Below are positions 43,384 through 53,487 of a stretch of DNA of 59,231 bases, one piece after another. The stretch's first letter is position 1. Each line of letters opens with the position of its first letter. Made by a program: the position numbers and the translations under genes. The notes under the pieces were generated by a model. The model saw only the letters and a program-made list of their open reading frames with translations. It was not told where the DNA came from and ran no database searches. Source of the stretch: Lachnospiraceae bacterium (lineage in GTDB: Bacteria; Bacillota; Clostridia; Lachnospirales; Lachnospiraceae); NCBI GenBank assembly GCA_011959805.1, contig BLMC01000012.1:1-59231 (forward strand), read 5' to 3'.

Positions 43384-44085
43384 ATGAATGAGCATTTAGA
43401 TTTTCTTTATAATTGGTTTTCAAAAGCCGATAGGCATCCTCAGTTTCCTAATCAGCAATTTTCTCAACCAACCATTCTTACTGTAAAACAAGAGCTAAAA
43501 CAATTAAGCCACGATATAGAACAGACTGATTCCTTTCATAGCAAAGAATTTATGCGCCTAAAAGATCGTTTATTTAATCCGTTAGGTGTGCATCCTGCTA
43601 TTTTTGGAATGACTTTCGGCTATATTACTTCTTTATATGAAAAACAAAAACTGCCTTTCAATGATATTTGGAATTATATTCACCCTAAGATCCAAAAAGT
43701 TTCCAAAAGACAATATCTCTCCGGATTTTATGCAGATGCAGCTGAAAATGCCTTTAAAGAAATTAACGCACGAACAAAACGTATCTACGCAAATGCTCGT
43801 CCAAACACTCCCATTCCAGATGGCGCTACAGCAATGACAACTGTTTATTCTTCAAATAATCCTATCGTAGAATTTTGTGATAGGCAAACTGAAAGTGGTC
43901 AAAATATTCAATTGGGTTTTATGAAAATGGCAGAAGGTGCTATGATTGCATTAAGAAATCCGGTCGCACATGAAAATCTAAATATATCTCAAGATGATGC
44001 AATGCGCCAGCTTATGTTTGCCAGTATGATAATGTATAAGATTGACGAAGGTGTTATTCATTCAGGCATTACCGAGCAAGAATAA
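43384..44085 (+). CDS. TIGR02391 (Ymh)-like protein
   Basis: A 233-residue protein. The C-terminal ~130 residues (LSGFYADAAENAFKEINAR, GFMKMAEGAMIALRNPVAHEN) match the TIGR02391/Ymh pattern, including RNPVAH, an R-x4-H motif as in HEPN-type RNases. Such proteins are common in mobile elements and defence islands. It lies between the repressor and att, the same niche that holds the PemK-like toxin in E1. Function inferred only from motif and place. Confidence 0.65.
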   Translation: MNEHLDFLYNWFSKADRHPQFPNQQFSQPTILTVKQELKQLSHDIEQTDSFHSKEFMRLKDRLFNPLGVHPAIFGMTFGYITSLYEKQKLPFNDIWNYIHPKIQKVSKRQYLSGFYADAAENAFKEINARTKRIYANARPNTPIPDGATAMTTVYSSNNPIVEFCDRQTESGQNIQLGFMKMAEGAMIALRNPVAHENLNISQDDAMRQLMFASMIMYKIDEGVIHSGITEQE

Positions 44086-44091
44086 AATATC

Positions 44092-44108
44092 GTAGCCATT
44101 TTGTAGCC
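44092..44108 (+). repeat. E4 right arm-type repeats (GTAGCC pair)
   Basis: GTAGCC at 44092-44097 and 44103-44108, 11-bp period. The second copy is part of the hairpin at 44105-44130. Confidence 0.75.
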
Positions 44109-44130
44109 ACTTTAGTCCTCTAAAGTGGCT
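44105..44130. terminator. Perfect hairpin after the Ymh-like gene
   Basis: AGCCACTTTAG-TCCT-CTAAAGTGGCT, an 11-bp perfect stem 20 bp after the gene. No long T-tract follows, so termination is plausible but not certain. Confidence 0.6.
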
Positions 44131-44141
44131 ATTCATGTAAA

Positions 44142-44177
44142 AAGGCTTTCGGAGAAATCCCCGAAAGCCTTGATTTT
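44142..44177. terminator. tuf terminator
   Basis: AAGGCTTTCGG (44142-44152) pairs perfectly with CCGAAAGCCTT (44161-44171), with T-rich sequence on both strands. It lies on the element side of att D and is nearly identical to the copy at 24989-25022. Confidence 0.85.
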
Positions 44178-44193
44178 ACTGAATAAATTATAA

Positions 44194-45381
44194 TTACTCG
44201 ATGATAGTAGCCACGCGTCCAGATCCAACAGTTCTACCACCCTCACGGATAGCGAATGTAAGTCCCTGCTCCATAGCGATTGGATGAATCAATTCAATTG
44301 TCATCTCTACATTGTCACCAGGCATACACATATCTGTGCCATCTGGAAGATTGCAGACACCTGTAACATCTGTTGTTCTGAAATAGAACTGAGGTCTGTA
44401 GTTGTTGAAGAACGGTGTATGACGACCACCTTCATCTTTTGTCAAAACGTATACTTGAGCGGTAAATTTCTTGTGGCATGTAACTGTACCTGGTTTTGAA
44501 AGAACCTGTCCTCTCTGGATCTCTGTTCTCTGAACACCACGAAGCAATGCACCAATGTTATCACCAGCGCGAGCCTCATCAAGAAGCTTTTTGAACATTT
44601 CAATACCTGTACAAACTGTCTTCTTTGTCTCTTCGCTAATACCAACAATCTCAACTTCCTCATTAAGATGAAGTGTACCACGCTCAACACGTCCTGTTGC
44701 AACAGTACCACGTCCTGTAATGGTAAAGATATCCTCGATTGGCATAAGGAATGGCTTATCTGTATCACGTACAGGCTCAGGAATGTGCTCATCAACAGTA
44801 TTCATCAACTCGATAATCTTGTCGCCCCACTCGCTGCTAGGATCTTCCAGAGCCTTCAACGCAGAACCCTTAATAATCGGGCAATCCGTGAACTCATACT
44901 CCTCAAGCTGCTCTGTTACTTCCATCTCAACAAGTTCAATCAACTCAGGGTCATCAACCATATCACACTTGTTCAAGAACACAACAATCTTAGGCACACC
45001 TACCTGACGAGAAAGAAGGATATGCTCCTTTGTCTGTGCCATTACACCATCTGTTGCAGCAACAACAAGAATAGCACCGTCCATCTGTGCAGCACCTGTG
45101 ATCATGTTCTTTACATAGTCAGCATGGCCCGGGCAGTCAACGTGTGCATAGTGTCTATTCTCTGTCTCATACTCAACATGAGCAGTATTAATTGTGATAC
45201 CACGCTCTCTCTCTTCCGGTGCCTTGTCAATATTTTCAAAATCTGTAGCTACATTACCTGCAACTCTAGCAGCCAAAACCTTTGTGATTGCAGCTGTCAA
45301 TGTTGTCTTACCATGATCAACATGTCCAATTGTACCAATGTTGCAATGGGGTTTACTTCTTTCAAATTTAGCCTTTGCCAT
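44194..45381 (-). CDS. tuf: Elongation factor Tu
   Basis: A 395-residue EF-Tu, full length. G1 [10 protein letters not shown]2 region [11 protein letters not shown]3 DCPGHADY, G4 NKCD, then domains II and III. It delivers aminoacyl-tRNA to the ribosome. The last 18 codons form the att site used by all four elements; the present C terminus [17 protein letters not shown] is encoded by DNA shared with element E4. The gene has its own promoter (45438-45466) and AGGAGG before the ATG. Confidence 0.98.
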   Translation of the reverse strand: MAKAKFERSKPHCNIGTIGHVDHGKTTLTAAITKVLAARVAGNVATDFENIDKAPEERERGITINTAHVEYETENRHYAHVDCPGHADYVKNMITGAAQMDGAILVVAATDGVMAQTKEHILLSRQVGVPKIVVFLNKCDMVDDPELIELVEMEVTEQLEEYEFTDCPIIKGSALKALEDPSSEWGDKIIELMNTVDEHIPEPVRDTDKPFLMPIEDIFTITGRGTVATGRVERGTLHLNEEVEIVGISEETKKTVCTGIEMFKKLLDEARAGDNIGALLRGVQRTEIQRGQVLSKPGTVTCHKKFTAQVYVLTKDEGGRHTPFFNNYRPQFYFRTTDVTGVCNLPDGTDMCMPGDNVEMTIELIHPIAMEQGLTFAIREGGRTVGSGRVATIIE

Positions 45382-45437
45382 TCTAAAAGTCCTCCTTAAA
45401 AACTTACTATGAATTATAACTTAACCCAACTATTTTC

Positions 45438-45466
45438 ATTATAGTCAAACTATAAAAATTTTTCAA
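45438..45466 (-). promoter_or_regulatory. tuf promoter
   Basis: Minus strand TTGAAA (45461-45466), a 17-bp spacer and TATAAT (45438-45443), about 57 bp before the tuf ATG. Confidence 0.8.
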
Positions 45467-45665
45467 GCACTATTTATAAAATACTGCCCAAAAGCTAATT
45501 ATTTATTACTGTTCACACCCTAATAATATAAAGCTTCCTAATTGCACAGAAAAGATTTATTCTCTCTATTTGTACTTCGGACACATTAGCTTTAATTGAC
45601 CAGTTTCTTTAGGTGTCTTTATATAACTGCTTTTCTCTCTGAATTTCTATCCTAATTTTATATAT

Positions 45666-45711
45666 ACTTGGATTACACTGTTTCATACAGCAAACATGTA
45701 ACCCAAGTACA
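45666..45711 (-). terminator. Hairpin after fusA
   Basis: ACTTGG-TTACA pairs with TGTAA-CCAAGT around a 19-nt loop, about 65 bp after the fusA stop. On the minus strand an A/T-rich stretch follows, without a clear T-run. The rest of the fusA-tuf gap (45467-45665) shows no gene. Confidence 0.5.
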
Positions 45712-45773
45712 AATCAAAGTAGTCTATCCTTAGGACTAAAAACCTTATAAAAGCAAGGTTGAAACAATAATAA

Positions 45774-47891
45774 TTATTTCGTTTTTGCCGCAAGTACCTT
45801 CTCTTGTACCTGCTTTGGAACCTGCTCATACTTTTCAAAGAACATAGAGTAGTTTCCGCGTCCTTGTGTCTTAGAACGCAAATCAGTAGAATAACCAAAC
45901 ATTTCTGCAAGAGGCACATAACCTCTAACTATCTTTCCGCCGCCAAGGTCATCCATACCTTCAATACGTCCGCGACGTGAATTGATATCACCAATCACAT
46001 CACCCATATACTCTTCTGGCATTGTCACCTCAACCTTCATGATTGGCTCAAGAAGTACCGGTGCCGCCTTCTGCATCGCTTCCTTAAATGCAAGGGAACC
46101 TGCAATATGGAATGCCATTTCAGAAGAGTCTACCTCGTGGTAAGAACCATCGTATACATTTGCATAGACACCTACTACAGGGAATCCACCAAGAATACCC
46201 GCGTGCGTTGCCTCCTCAATTCCTTCTCCAACTGCTGGGATATATTCCTTAGGAATCGCACCACCAACAACAGAAGATTCAAACTTAAAGAGTTCCTCAC
46301 CGTTTGCATCCATCGGCGCAAATCTAACTTTACAATGGCCATACTGACCACGTCCACCTGACTGCTTTGCATACTTGGAATCAACTTCCACTTCTTTTGT
46401 AATTGCCTCCTTGTAAGCAACCTGAGGTGCACCAACGTTTGCCTCAACCTTAAATTCACGAAGAAGTCTGTCCACAATAATCTCAAGATGAAGCTCACCC
46501 ATACCTGCAATAATGGTCTGTCCTGTCTCCTGATTGGTATGTGCCCGGAAAGTAGGATCTTCCTCTGCGAGCTTTGCAAGCGCTTCTCCCATCTTGCCCT
46601 GGCCAGCTTTTGTTTTTGGCTCAATCGCAAGCTCAATAACTGGCTCTGGGAATTCCATAGACTCAAGAATTACTGGATGCTGATCATCACAGATTGTATC
46701 TCCAGTCGTTGTAAACTTAAATCCAACTGCTGCCGCAATATCACCAGAGTAAACTTTATCTAACTCCTGTCTTTTGTTTGCATGCATCTGCAAGATACGT
46801 CCCACACGCTCTTTCTTATCTTTTGTGGCATTCAGTACATAAGAACCTGAGTTCATTGTGCCTGAATAAACTCTAAAAAATGCAAGTTTACCCACAAATG
46901 GATCAGCCATAATTTTAAATGCAAGTGCTGAGAACGGCTCATCATCAGATGAGTGACGCTCAACTTCATTTCCATCCAAATCTGTTCCTTTAATAGAAGG
47001 AATGTCTGTAGGTGCTGGCATATAGTCAAGAATTGCATCAAGAAGTTTTTGCACACCTTTATTTCTATATGCAGATCCACAGCAAACTGGAACTGCTGTA
47101 CACTCACAAGTACCTTTTCTCAAAGCTGCCTTAAGCTGCTCTATTGTAGGTTCCTCACCTTCGAGGTACATCATTGTCAAATCATCGTCTAACTCACAAA
47201 CTTTCTCAATCATTTCTGAGCGATAAAGTTCTGCATCATCCGCCATATCTGCCGGAATCTCTGTAATCGTAATGTCATCGCCCTTATCATCATTATAAAT
47301 ATAAGCTTTATTTTCAATCAGATCAATGATTCCTTTAAATTCATCTTCCTTACCAATTGGTATCTGAAGAATAATCGCATTTTTTCCTAATCTTGTCCGA
47401 ATCTGGTCTACTGCACCATAAAAATTAGCTCCTAATATATCCATCTTATTAATAAAAGCCATTCTAGGTACATTGTAGGTATCAGCCTGACGCCATACAT
47501 TTTCTGATTGTGGCTCCACACCACCCTTTGCACAGAAAACGCCCACAGCACCGTCCAACACACGAAGAGATCGCTCAACTTCCACTGTAAAATCCACGTG
47601 GCCTGGAGTATCAATAATATTGATACGATGCTCTAAAGCACCTTCCTGTGGCTTTGCATTCTCTTGATGTGTCCAGTGACATGTCGTAGCGGCTGATGTG
47701 ATTGTAATACCTCTCTCCTGCTCCTGTTCCATCCAGTCCATAGTCGCAGTACCTTCATGTGTATCACCAATCTTATAATTAACACCGGTATAGTATAAGA
47801 TACGCTCTGTAAGAGTAGTCTTACCAGCATCAATATGCGCCATAATACCGATGTTCCTGGTTCTCTCTAAAGGATATTCTCTTCCAGCCAA
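45774..47891 (-). CDS. fusA: Elongation factor G
   Basis: A 705-residue EF-G of normal length. GTPase motifs [32 protein letters not shown]; domains II-V follow, with the conserved GGRGQYGH in domain IV. It drives translocation on the ribosome. It begins 20 bp after rpsG, in the conserved rpsL-rpsG-fusA-tuf order. Confidence 0.98.
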   Translation of the reverse strand: MAGREYPLERTRNIGIMAHIDAGKTTLTERILYYTGVNYKIGDTHEGTATMDWMEQEQERGITITSAATTCHWTHQENAKPQEGALEHRINIIDTPGHVDFTVEVERSLRVLDGAVGVFCAKGGVEPQSENVWRQADTYNVPRMAFINKMDILGANFYGAVDQIRTRLGKNAIILQIPIGKEDEFKGIIDLIENKAYIYNDDKGDDITITEIPADMADDAELYRSEMIEKVCELDDDLTMMYLEGEEPTIEQLKAALRKGTCECTAVPVCCGSAYRNKGVQKLLDAILDYMPAPTDIPSIKGTDLDGNEVERHSSDDEPFSALAFKIMADPFVGKLAFFRVYSGTMNSGSYVLNATKDKKERVGRILQMHANKRQELDKVYSGDIAAAVGFKFTTTGDTICDDQHPVILESMEFPEPVIELAIEPKTKAGQGKMGEALAKLAEEDPTFRAHTNQETGQTIIAGMGELHLEIIVDRLLREFKVEANVGAPQVAYKEAITKEVEVDSKYAKQSGGRGQYGHCKVRFAPMDANGEELFKFESSVVGGAIPKEYIPAVGEGIEEATHAGILGGFPVVGVYANVYDGSYHEVDSSEMAFHIAGSLAFKEAMQKAAPVLLEPIMKVEVTMPEEYMGDVIGDINSRRGRIEGMDDLGGGKIVRGYVPLAEMFGYSTDLRSKTQGRGNYSMFFEKYEQVPKQVQEKVLAAKTK

Positions 47892-47911
47892 AGTATTTCC
47901 TCCTTAAAAAC

Positions 47912-48382
47912 TTAGAAACGATAATGTGCAAAAGCCTTGTTTGCCTCTGCCATTTTGTGCATATCTTCTTTTCTCTTCACTGCTGCACCTGTGTTATTTG
48001 ATGCATCCAGAATCTCATTTGCAAGTCTTTCTTCCATTGTTTTTTCGCCTCTCTTACGTGCGAAAAATACCAACCAGCGAAGCCCTAATGTCTGGCGGCG
48101 ATCCGACTTTACTTCAAGCGGAACTTGATACGTAGCACCGCCAATACGCCTTGCCTTACATTCAAGCATCGGCATAATATTGTTCATAGCAGACTCAAAT
48201 ACATCCAATGCTGGCTTCTGTGCTTTCTCTTCCACCCTGGAAAATGCTCCATATACGATCTTCTGGGCTATACCTTTCTTGCCATCCAACATAACGTTAT
48301 TGATGAGCTTGGTAACCACTTTATTACCGTAAATAGGATCTGCTAATACGTCTCTTTTTTGAATATGTCCTTTACGTGGCAC
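47912..48382 (-). CDS. rpsG: Ribosomal protein S7
   Basis: A 156-residue protein when started at the GTG at 48382, which follows GGAGGG and gives the standard [18 protein letters not shown] terminus; the frame extends to 48415 without support. S7 binds the 3' domain of 16S rRNA and nucleates the small-subunit head. It lies in the str operon. Confidence 0.96.
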   Translation of the reverse strand: MPRKGHIQKRDVLADPIYGNKVVTKLINNVMLDGKKGIAQKIVYGAFSRVEEKAQKPALDVFESAMNNIMPMLECKARRIGGATYQVPLEVKSDRRQTLGLRWLVFFARKRGEKTMEERLANEILDASNNTGAAVKRKEDMHKMAEANKAFAHYRF

Positions 48383-48659
48383 GATTCTTCCCTCCTTAAT
48401 TACTGATAGTGACAATCGTTTTGTAGAACGAACTATCCACTATTTGATTAAATCAACGGTACTCACATTTTAAAACTTTGTGTTCGTGCGGTTTTCCATT
48501 ATGACCTTATTTATTGAAAAGGTGTTCAATCAGAATCCCAACACTAATTAGTTTTTTGTGGTACATGGTAAATCATGCGAATCTTATGCAGCTGCCAAAT
48601 TCCTTTGAATTTGTGCAGAGACACAAATTTGCCGCATGAAAAATCAAAGATTCTTCATG
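48383..48659 (-). other. Structured rpsL-rpsG spacer
   Basis: About 280 bp without a gene, long for this operon. On the minus strand it contains CATGAAGAATC-TTT-GATTTTTCATG right after the rpsL stop (one mismatch) and AATTTGTG-TCTCTG-CACAAATT, flanked by CATGCG/CGCATG. It may be an attenuator, a processing site or an inserted repeat. Confidence 0.45.
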
Positions 48660-49079
48660 TTATTTACCTGCTTTTGGTCTCTTAGCTCCATACTTAGAGC
48701 GAGCCTGTTTTCTGTTAGCAACTCCTGCAGTATCAAGAGTACCTCTGATAATATGATATCTTGTACCTGGTAAGTCCTTAACACGGCCGCCTCTAATCAG
48801 TACAACACTATGCTCCTGTAAGTTGTGTCCCTCACCTGGAATGTAGCTTGTCACTTCCATACCATTGGAAAGACGAACTCTGGCAATTTTTCTAAGCGCT
48901 GAATTCGGCTTCTTCGGTGTTGCGGTCTTCACTGCTGTACATACGCCTCTCTTCTGAGGAGCAGACGTATCTGTCGCCTTCTTTCTAAGAGAATTGTATC
49001 CTCTCTGGAGCGCTGGTGCAGTAGACTTCTTAACTGTTTCCTGACGTCCTTTTCTTACTAATTGGTTAAATGTTGGCAT
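48660..49079 (-). CDS. rpsL: Ribosomal protein S12
   Basis: A 139-residue protein of normal length with a [12 protein letters not shown] start and conserved [11 protein letters not shown] (the lysine whose change gives streptomycin resistance is unchanged) and [12 protein letters not shown]. It is part of the decoding centre of the 30S subunit. AGGAGGTG precedes the ATG. It is the first gene of the str operon. Confidence 0.98.
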   Translation of the reverse strand: MPTFNQLVRKGRQETVKKSTAPALQRGYNSLRKKATDTSAPQKRGVCTAVKTATPKKPNSALRKIARVRLSNGMEVTSYIPGEGHNLQEHSVVLIRGGRVKDLPGTRYHIIRGTLDTAGVANRKQARSKYGAKRPKAGK

Positions 49080-49164
49080 TCTTTTTCACCTCCTGTTATT
49101 TTCAAAACTAAATGCCAAAACAATTAGGCACATTACATGCGATATTTTATACACATGCTAGATT

Positions 49165-49193
49165 ATTATACGTTTATGCTTTCAGAATGTCAA
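49165..49193 (-). promoter_or_regulatory. str operon promoter
   Basis: Minus strand TTGACA (49188-49193), a 17-bp spacer and TATAAT (49165-49170): full consensus, giving a leader of about 80 nt. Confidence 0.9.
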
Positions 49194-49297
49194 TCATTTT
49201 TTTCAAAATTATACCACACCAATACAATATTTCTGTTTTCGGCCAATCTAAATTGCCACTATTCTACGACTAAAAATGTAAACAACAAGAATATTAT

Positions 49298-49349
49298 CAC
49301 ACTGGACGCGGGTTGCTTTCATGGCACTGGTCCTTTCCGCGTCCGTGTG
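49298..49349. repeat. GC-rich inverted repeat upstream of str promoter
   Basis: CACAC-GGACGCGG pairs with CCGCGTCC-GTGTG with one bulged base. It stands out in AT-rich surroundings between two divergent genes. It may be a terminator or regulatory site. Nothing else is seen between 49194 and 49606. Confidence 0.5.
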
Positions 49350-49606
49350 CAACGGAGTAGAAAATATACAAATTCCCGTTCTCTCTAAACTCTCTTTTGT
49401 ATAATATTATTAATTCTTATCAACAATCAATTTTTTCATCTGTGAAATACATTAAATCTAAATTTATCTGTTTACAAATGTTTTTAAAGCGCGTACTATA
49501 TAATAGGTAGATTTAAAAATTATTTTATCTTTTTTTAATCCATATTTTTGTGTACTACTTAAGATTATCTTGTTTTAATATTTCTTTGGGCTAAAGAGGT
49601 TTTATT

Positions 49607-50509
49607 ATGGGAATGTTTTTCATTATTTTAAAAATTATGCTATCTTTTGTCACACTGACAATTTTATATTTGATTTCAATCAAGCCCCGTCTTTACGGCC
49701 GGCCGGACTACAAGCCTTTTTTTGGACATATGTATGCCCACCGCGGACTACATAATATGAATGCCGCAATACAACGACTCAAAAATATTGGACAAACTAC
49801 TAAAGATATTGAAAAAACAGAAGATTGCATTCCAGAAAATTCTTACGCCGCCATAAAACGTGCTGCAGATTTAGGTTATGGAATCGAATTTGACGTACAT
49901 CTTACTAAAGATGATATTCCAGTAGTCTTTCATGACGATACCTTAAATCGTATTTGTGGTGTTAAAGGAAATTTGAGAGATTATACCTTTGAGGAGTTGC
50001 AACAGTTTCGTTTACTCGGGACAAAGGAGCGCATCCCTGCTTTCGCAGATATCCTAAAGATGATAGACGGGCGCGTTCCCTTAATTATCGAATACAAAGT
50101 TGAGAAAAACGCAGACAAGCTCTGCCGTATTTGCGACAATATTCTTTCTGATTATAAAGGGTTGTATTGCATCGAATCTTTTCATCCCCTAGCAGTACGT
50201 TGGTACAAAATCCACAGGCCAAACATTGTGCGAGGACAGCTCTCTGAAGATTTTACAAAGAAAAAATTAAATATCCCCTATTTTTTACTCTCCCATCTAA
50301 TCGGCAACTGTTATGCGTCCCCTGATTTTATTGCGTACAATTGCAAACATAAGAATGAGCTTTCAAGAAATATTTGTCGTAAACTTTACAAAAGTTTGAG
50401 TATTGCGTGGACTGTCCGTTCACAGGAAGAACTTGATAAAATTTCTCCAAGTTTTGACCTGTTTATATTTGAAGATTTTGCTCCTGCAAACAAACAGAAA
50501 ATTGTGTGA
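49607..50509 (+). CDS. Glycerophosphodiester phosphodiesterase, membrane-anchored
   Basis: A 300-residue protein. An N-terminal transmembrane helix (about 5-24) is followed by a GDPD TIM barrel: AHRG (catalytic His), PENSYAA, EFDVHLTKDDIPVVFHD (metal ligands and second His), EYKVEK and a late WTVRS. It hydrolyses glycerophosphodiesters to glycerol-3-phosphate and an alcohol, probably at the membrane. AAGAGGT precedes the ATG. It is monocistronic by appearance. Confidence 0.88.
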   Translation: MGMFFIILKIMLSFVTLTILYLISIKPRLYGRPDYKPFFGHMYAHRGLHNMNAAIQRLKNIGQTTKDIEKTEDCIPENSYAAIKRAADLGYGIEFDVHLTKDDIPVVFHDDTLNRICGVKGNLRDYTFEELQQFRLLGTKERIPAFADILKMIDGRVPLIIEYKVEKNADKLCRICDNILSDYKGLYCIESFHPLAVRWYKIHRPNIVRGQLSEDFTKKKLNIPYFLLSHLIGNCYASPDFIAYNCKHKNELSRNICRKLYKSLSIAWTVRSQEELDKISPSFDLFIFEDFAPANKQKIV

Positions 50510-50654
50510 AAATTATTAAGCCAGAAAAAATATTGCATAAATTTTCCTTTTTAATTGCTTTCTTTTTGTACTACTTGCTAATTTTTCCAATAATATATAT
50601 AAAATTCTGAATTTAACTTGAATTTGCATATAAAACCATGTATATTAAAAGTAT

Positions 50655-50766
50655 TAAAAAGGTATCCTGCGCGGAGACTGCGCTGCCTTCATCTCTTAGG
50701 AAATGTCCATTGTGCACCATTGCAGGCCGCATAGACACATTACTATGAAAATATCCTTTTATAGTT
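50655..50766 (+). ncRNA. Possible structured RNA upstream of Phd-like gene
   Basis: The ends AAAAAGGTAT and ATATCCTTTT can close a stem, with CCTGC/GCAGG, GCGC/GCGC and CATAG/CTATG helices inside. The region is locally GC-rich in an AT-rich gap. I do not recognise a known riboswitch or 6S/SRP signature. It could be a cis-regulatory leader of the gene at 50803 or a free small RNA. Confidence 0.4.
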
Positions 50767-50802
50767 AGTGTTCCTAAAATTAGGAATTAGGAGGATTCCA
50801 GT

Positions 50803-51003
50803 ATGAAAGAATCATTAAAAGAAATGGATTTCACTACTCTGAGAAACAATTTTGACCAAATATGCGACGAGATAAATAAAGGCAATGAAACCGTCACACT
50901 CACATTAAAAAGTGGCCGTAAAGTTTTTATTATGTCCGAGGAAAATTACGATAATATTTCCCGTTATGTAATAGACAATAATTCGGTAAATGTCCTTCAT
51001 TGA
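50803..51003 (+). CDS. Phd/YefM-like small protein
   Basis: A 66-residue protein: FTTLRNNFDQICDEINKGNETVTLT then GRKVFIMSEENYDNI, the layout of Phd/YefM antitoxins that bind DNA through their N-terminal half. No toxin gene follows; a terminator lies 35 bp downstream. It may be an orphan antitoxin or a regulator. AGGAGG precedes the ATG. Confidence 0.7.
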   Translation: MKESLKEMDFTTLRNNFDQICDEINKGNETVTLTLKSGRKVFIMSEENYDNISRYVIDNNSVNVLH

Positions 51004-51035
51004 AATATTGTTTAAAAATATTTTACTATTTAACC

Positions 51036-51070
51036 CAAAAATGCAGCTCTATTTGAGCTGCATTTTTATG
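51036..51070. terminator. Terminator after Phd-like gene
   Basis: AAAAATGCAGCTC-TATTT-GAGCTGCATTTTT, a bidirectional rho-independent hairpin between convergent genes. Confidence 0.9.
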
Positions 51071-51113
51071 CATAGTTCCTATCATATTTCACATAGCAAT
51101 TTGAAGACAATTG

Positions 51114-51809
51114 TTATTCTCCTACTCGATTTCTTGCCGAAGATACGCGTTTCTCTCTGACAGTAGTCCTTTTATAACAGATAGAATACATTACTGCGGA
51201 CAGTAAAAGTGCAAGTAACACATCAAGCATAGAATGCTGTTTGATTAGCACTGTCGAAAAAATAATGCTCACACCAAGGACAAACATTGCCCCTTTCACA
51301 ATGTGATGATTTGCAAAGCATTTGCTGCGCCATACCGCAATCATAATCGCAACAGAATTATAAACGTGAATGCTTGGAAGAATATTCGTCGGTGTGTCTG
51401 TAGCATAAAGATTTCTAATCAAATCTATAAAAATATTATCCTGTTCAAATGTTTTTGGCCTTAAATTATGTCCATTGGGGAATACTGCTGAGACAATGAT
51501 AAAGATTGTCATTCCTGCCATCAAAAATGCAACCAACTTCTCGCTTTCTTCCTTATCCCGAATGCACATCAATACTACAATAAATGCCACATAAGGAAAC
51601 CACAATAAATAGGGTACTATAAATACCTCACAAAATGGAATATACGCATCAATTCCAAAATTGATTTCATGCACTGCTACATCTCGTCTCTCAAGATAGA
51701 AAAATGCCACAAGATAAACCACAGCATAGATTATCATTACAGCCAATGATTTATATTGTAGAATCAATCCTGATCCCCATTTGTAAATGCTATTTTTCTT
51801 TATTTTCAC
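51114..51809 (-). CDS. PAP2-superfamily membrane protein
   Basis: About 231 residues with six or so hydrophobic segments. The PAP2 phosphatase motifs appear in the order PSIHVYNS (conserved His) and KQHSMLDVL (His and Asp), as in the lipid phosphatase/inositol phosphorylceramide synthase-like branch. It probably acts on a phospholipid head group at the outer membrane face. The GTG at 51809 behind GGAGGG is chosen over the ATG at 51848, which has no Shine-Dalgarno. Confidence 0.78.
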   Translation of the reverse strand: MKIKKNSIYKWGSGLILQYKSLAVMIIYAVVYLVAFFYLERRDVAVHEINFGIDAYIPFCEVFIVPYLLWFPYVAFIVVLMCIRDKEESEKLVAFLMAGMTIFIIVSAVFPNGHNLRPKTFEQDNIFIDLIRNLYATDTPTNILPSIHVYNSVAIMIAVWRSKCFANHHIVKGAMFVLGVSIIFSTVLIKQHSMLDVLLALLLSAVMYSICYKRTTVREKRVSSARNRVGE

Positions 51810-52310
51810 AATATTTCCCTCCACAATGCAAAATGTACTATTACACAATGCAACTTTTTAATTCTATACCCTCTGTAGAACTTTTCCCCATTATAGAGTA
51901 TGCATTGTATAAAGTCAACTTGGATTTATCATCTTTTGTATTCTTCATAAAATCTTAAGGAACTGTATTTATTTTTTTTAAGAAACATTGTTTTTGAATT
52001 ACAAAGTATCCATATTGGTGCACTTTTTAAAGGAGATTTTATAAAATTTAAACAGATATATTTGAAAATATATTTATTTTTATGTACATAATGATATCTA
52101 TGCTTGTTTTTGAAAAAATTAACAAAAATAAATTAACAATTCTTTTCTAAAATTTTTGTAAATTTTTTTGTAGTTTTTCCATAAAATGATATTTGATTAT
52201 TTTGTTTATTTCAAGTACACTAAATAAGTGAGAATTAATCAAATACAATGTAAACTTACGAATGTTTTTATTTATTATTTTTATTATATATTTTGGAGGG
52301 TTTACCTGTT
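51810..52310. other. AT-rich intergenic region
   Basis: About 500 bp between divergent genes, very AT-rich. No gene, repeat or clear terminator is seen; it should hold promoters for the PAP2 and PHP genes, but no consensus pair stands out. Confidence 0.5.
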
Positions 52311-53084
52311 ATGAAATTAGATATGCACTGCCACACGAAGGAAGGGTCTATGGATGGTAAGATTCCAGTTGCCGAGTATATTCAGCTTTTAAAGTCTAAG
52401 GGATTTCAAGGTATGCTTGTAACAGATCACGATTCGTATAATGGTTTTCGCAAATATCGTGATTCTTTAAAGGATACCATCAAAGATTTTGTTGTGTTGA
52501 AAGGGATTGAGTATGATACGATTGATGCTGGACACATTCTTGTAATCCTGCCTGAAAATGTGAAACTTCTTCTAATGGAATGTCGTGGTCTTCCCGTAAA
52601 AGTTTTGCAAGATGTCGTTCACAGACATGGCGGTATTCTCGGGCCTGCACATCCGTGTGGAGAACGCCATCTAAGCATTACACGTACACGCGCTTATAAG
52701 AAAAATCCTGAGATTATGAAACAATTCGACTTTTTGGAAGCTTTTAATGCCTGCGAGTCACAGGAATCTAATATAGAGGCACGCAGACTTGCCTTTCAAT
52801 ACAATCTGCCAATGTTTGGTGGAAGTGATTCCCATCATCCTGATTGTGTAGGAACTGCTTATACAGAATTAGAGTCTGATATCACATGTGAATCCGAACT
52901 TATTAGGTATGTCAAAGATAAAAATAGCATTCATTATGGCGGTGAATACTATCAAGGTACTGTAAAAGGAAAAATCGGCATCTTCAATCACGTCCTTGTA
53001 GAAGGCTTCTGGGTATACAATCATTTTGCAAGCATGTATCGCCATCACAAAAGAAAACTTGCTCTTTCTTTGTTAAATCAATAG
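52311..53084 (+). CDS. PHP-domain phosphoesterase
   Basis: A 257-residue protein with the PHP metal motifs: DMHCHTKEGSMDG, a VTDHDSYNGF motif, GIEYDT, GPAHPCG and GGSDSHHPDCVG. Members of this family hydrolyse nucleotide or sugar phosphates, often 3'-5' on short RNA/DNA. The ATG at 52311 follows GGAGGG and is preferred over the one at 52293. Followed by a terminator at 53102-53133. Confidence 0.85.
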   Translation: MKLDMHCHTKEGSMDGKIPVAEYIQLLKSKGFQGMLVTDHDSYNGFRKYRDSLKDTIKDFVVLKGIEYDTIDAGHILVILPENVKLLLMECRGLPVKVLQDVVHRHGGILGPAHPCGERHLSITRTRAYKKNPEIMKQFDFLEAFNACESQESNIEARRLAFQYNLPMFGGSDSHHPDCVGTAYTELESDITCESELIRYVKDKNSIHYGGEYYQGTVKGKIGIFNHVLVEGFWVYNHFASMYRHHKRKLALSLLNQ

Positions 53085-53101
53085 CATTTACTTCCTTACA
53101 T

Positions 53102-53133
53102 AAAAAAGCGTTTTCAATCGAAAACGCTTTTTG
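53102..53133. terminator. Terminator after PHP gene
   Basis: AAAAAGCGTTTTC-AATC-GAAAACGCTTTTT, a perfect stem with a T-run. Confidence 0.92.
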
Positions 53134-53252
53134 GTATACAGACATCGAAAAAATATGTAGTGAAAGCTATTCTTGTCCACTGATAAAAAGAAAAAATTTA
53201 GCTTTGTTATACAAATTACAATTGAGTAGAAAAGTCTTTTTTTGTTCGTTGC

Positions 53253-53450
53253 TTAAAGTTCATGTTCACTTCTTAGTTTGCGAGTATGCATATCCATCAA
53301 TTTATACCGATATGCATCATCTGTAATCACCTGTTCTAAGGTATCCATATCGCCTTCTTCCAGCAGAGTCTTCAACAATTCATTATAGTTTTTAATAATA
53401 TTTTGTTCCAAAAGTTCCATCTCATTTAACTCTTTTTTCTCTTCTGCCAT
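53253..53450 (-). CDS. Small acidic helical protein, unknown
   Basis: A 65-residue protein with charged helices (MELLEQNIIKNYNELLKTLL) and a GCGGG site before the ATG. It lies 37 bp after cheD on the same strand, so probably co-transcribed. The family is not recognised. Confidence 0.55.
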   Translation of the reverse strand: MAEEKKELNEMELLEQNIIKNYNELLKTLLEEGDMDTLEQVITDDAYRYKLMDMHTRKLRSEHEL

Positions 53451-53487
53451 TCGATTTCCCGCCTTTCTTTTTTATAGATAAAATTCG

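Noticed and set aside
44668..45399. A long plus-strand ORF opposite tuf
   Set aside because: Antisense shadow of tuf; Cys/Asn/Ser-rich with no recognisable domain.
50655..50766. 6S RNA, SRP RNA or a known riboswitch
   Set aside because: None of the conserved core motifs of these RNAs could be found, so it is left as an unassigned structured region.
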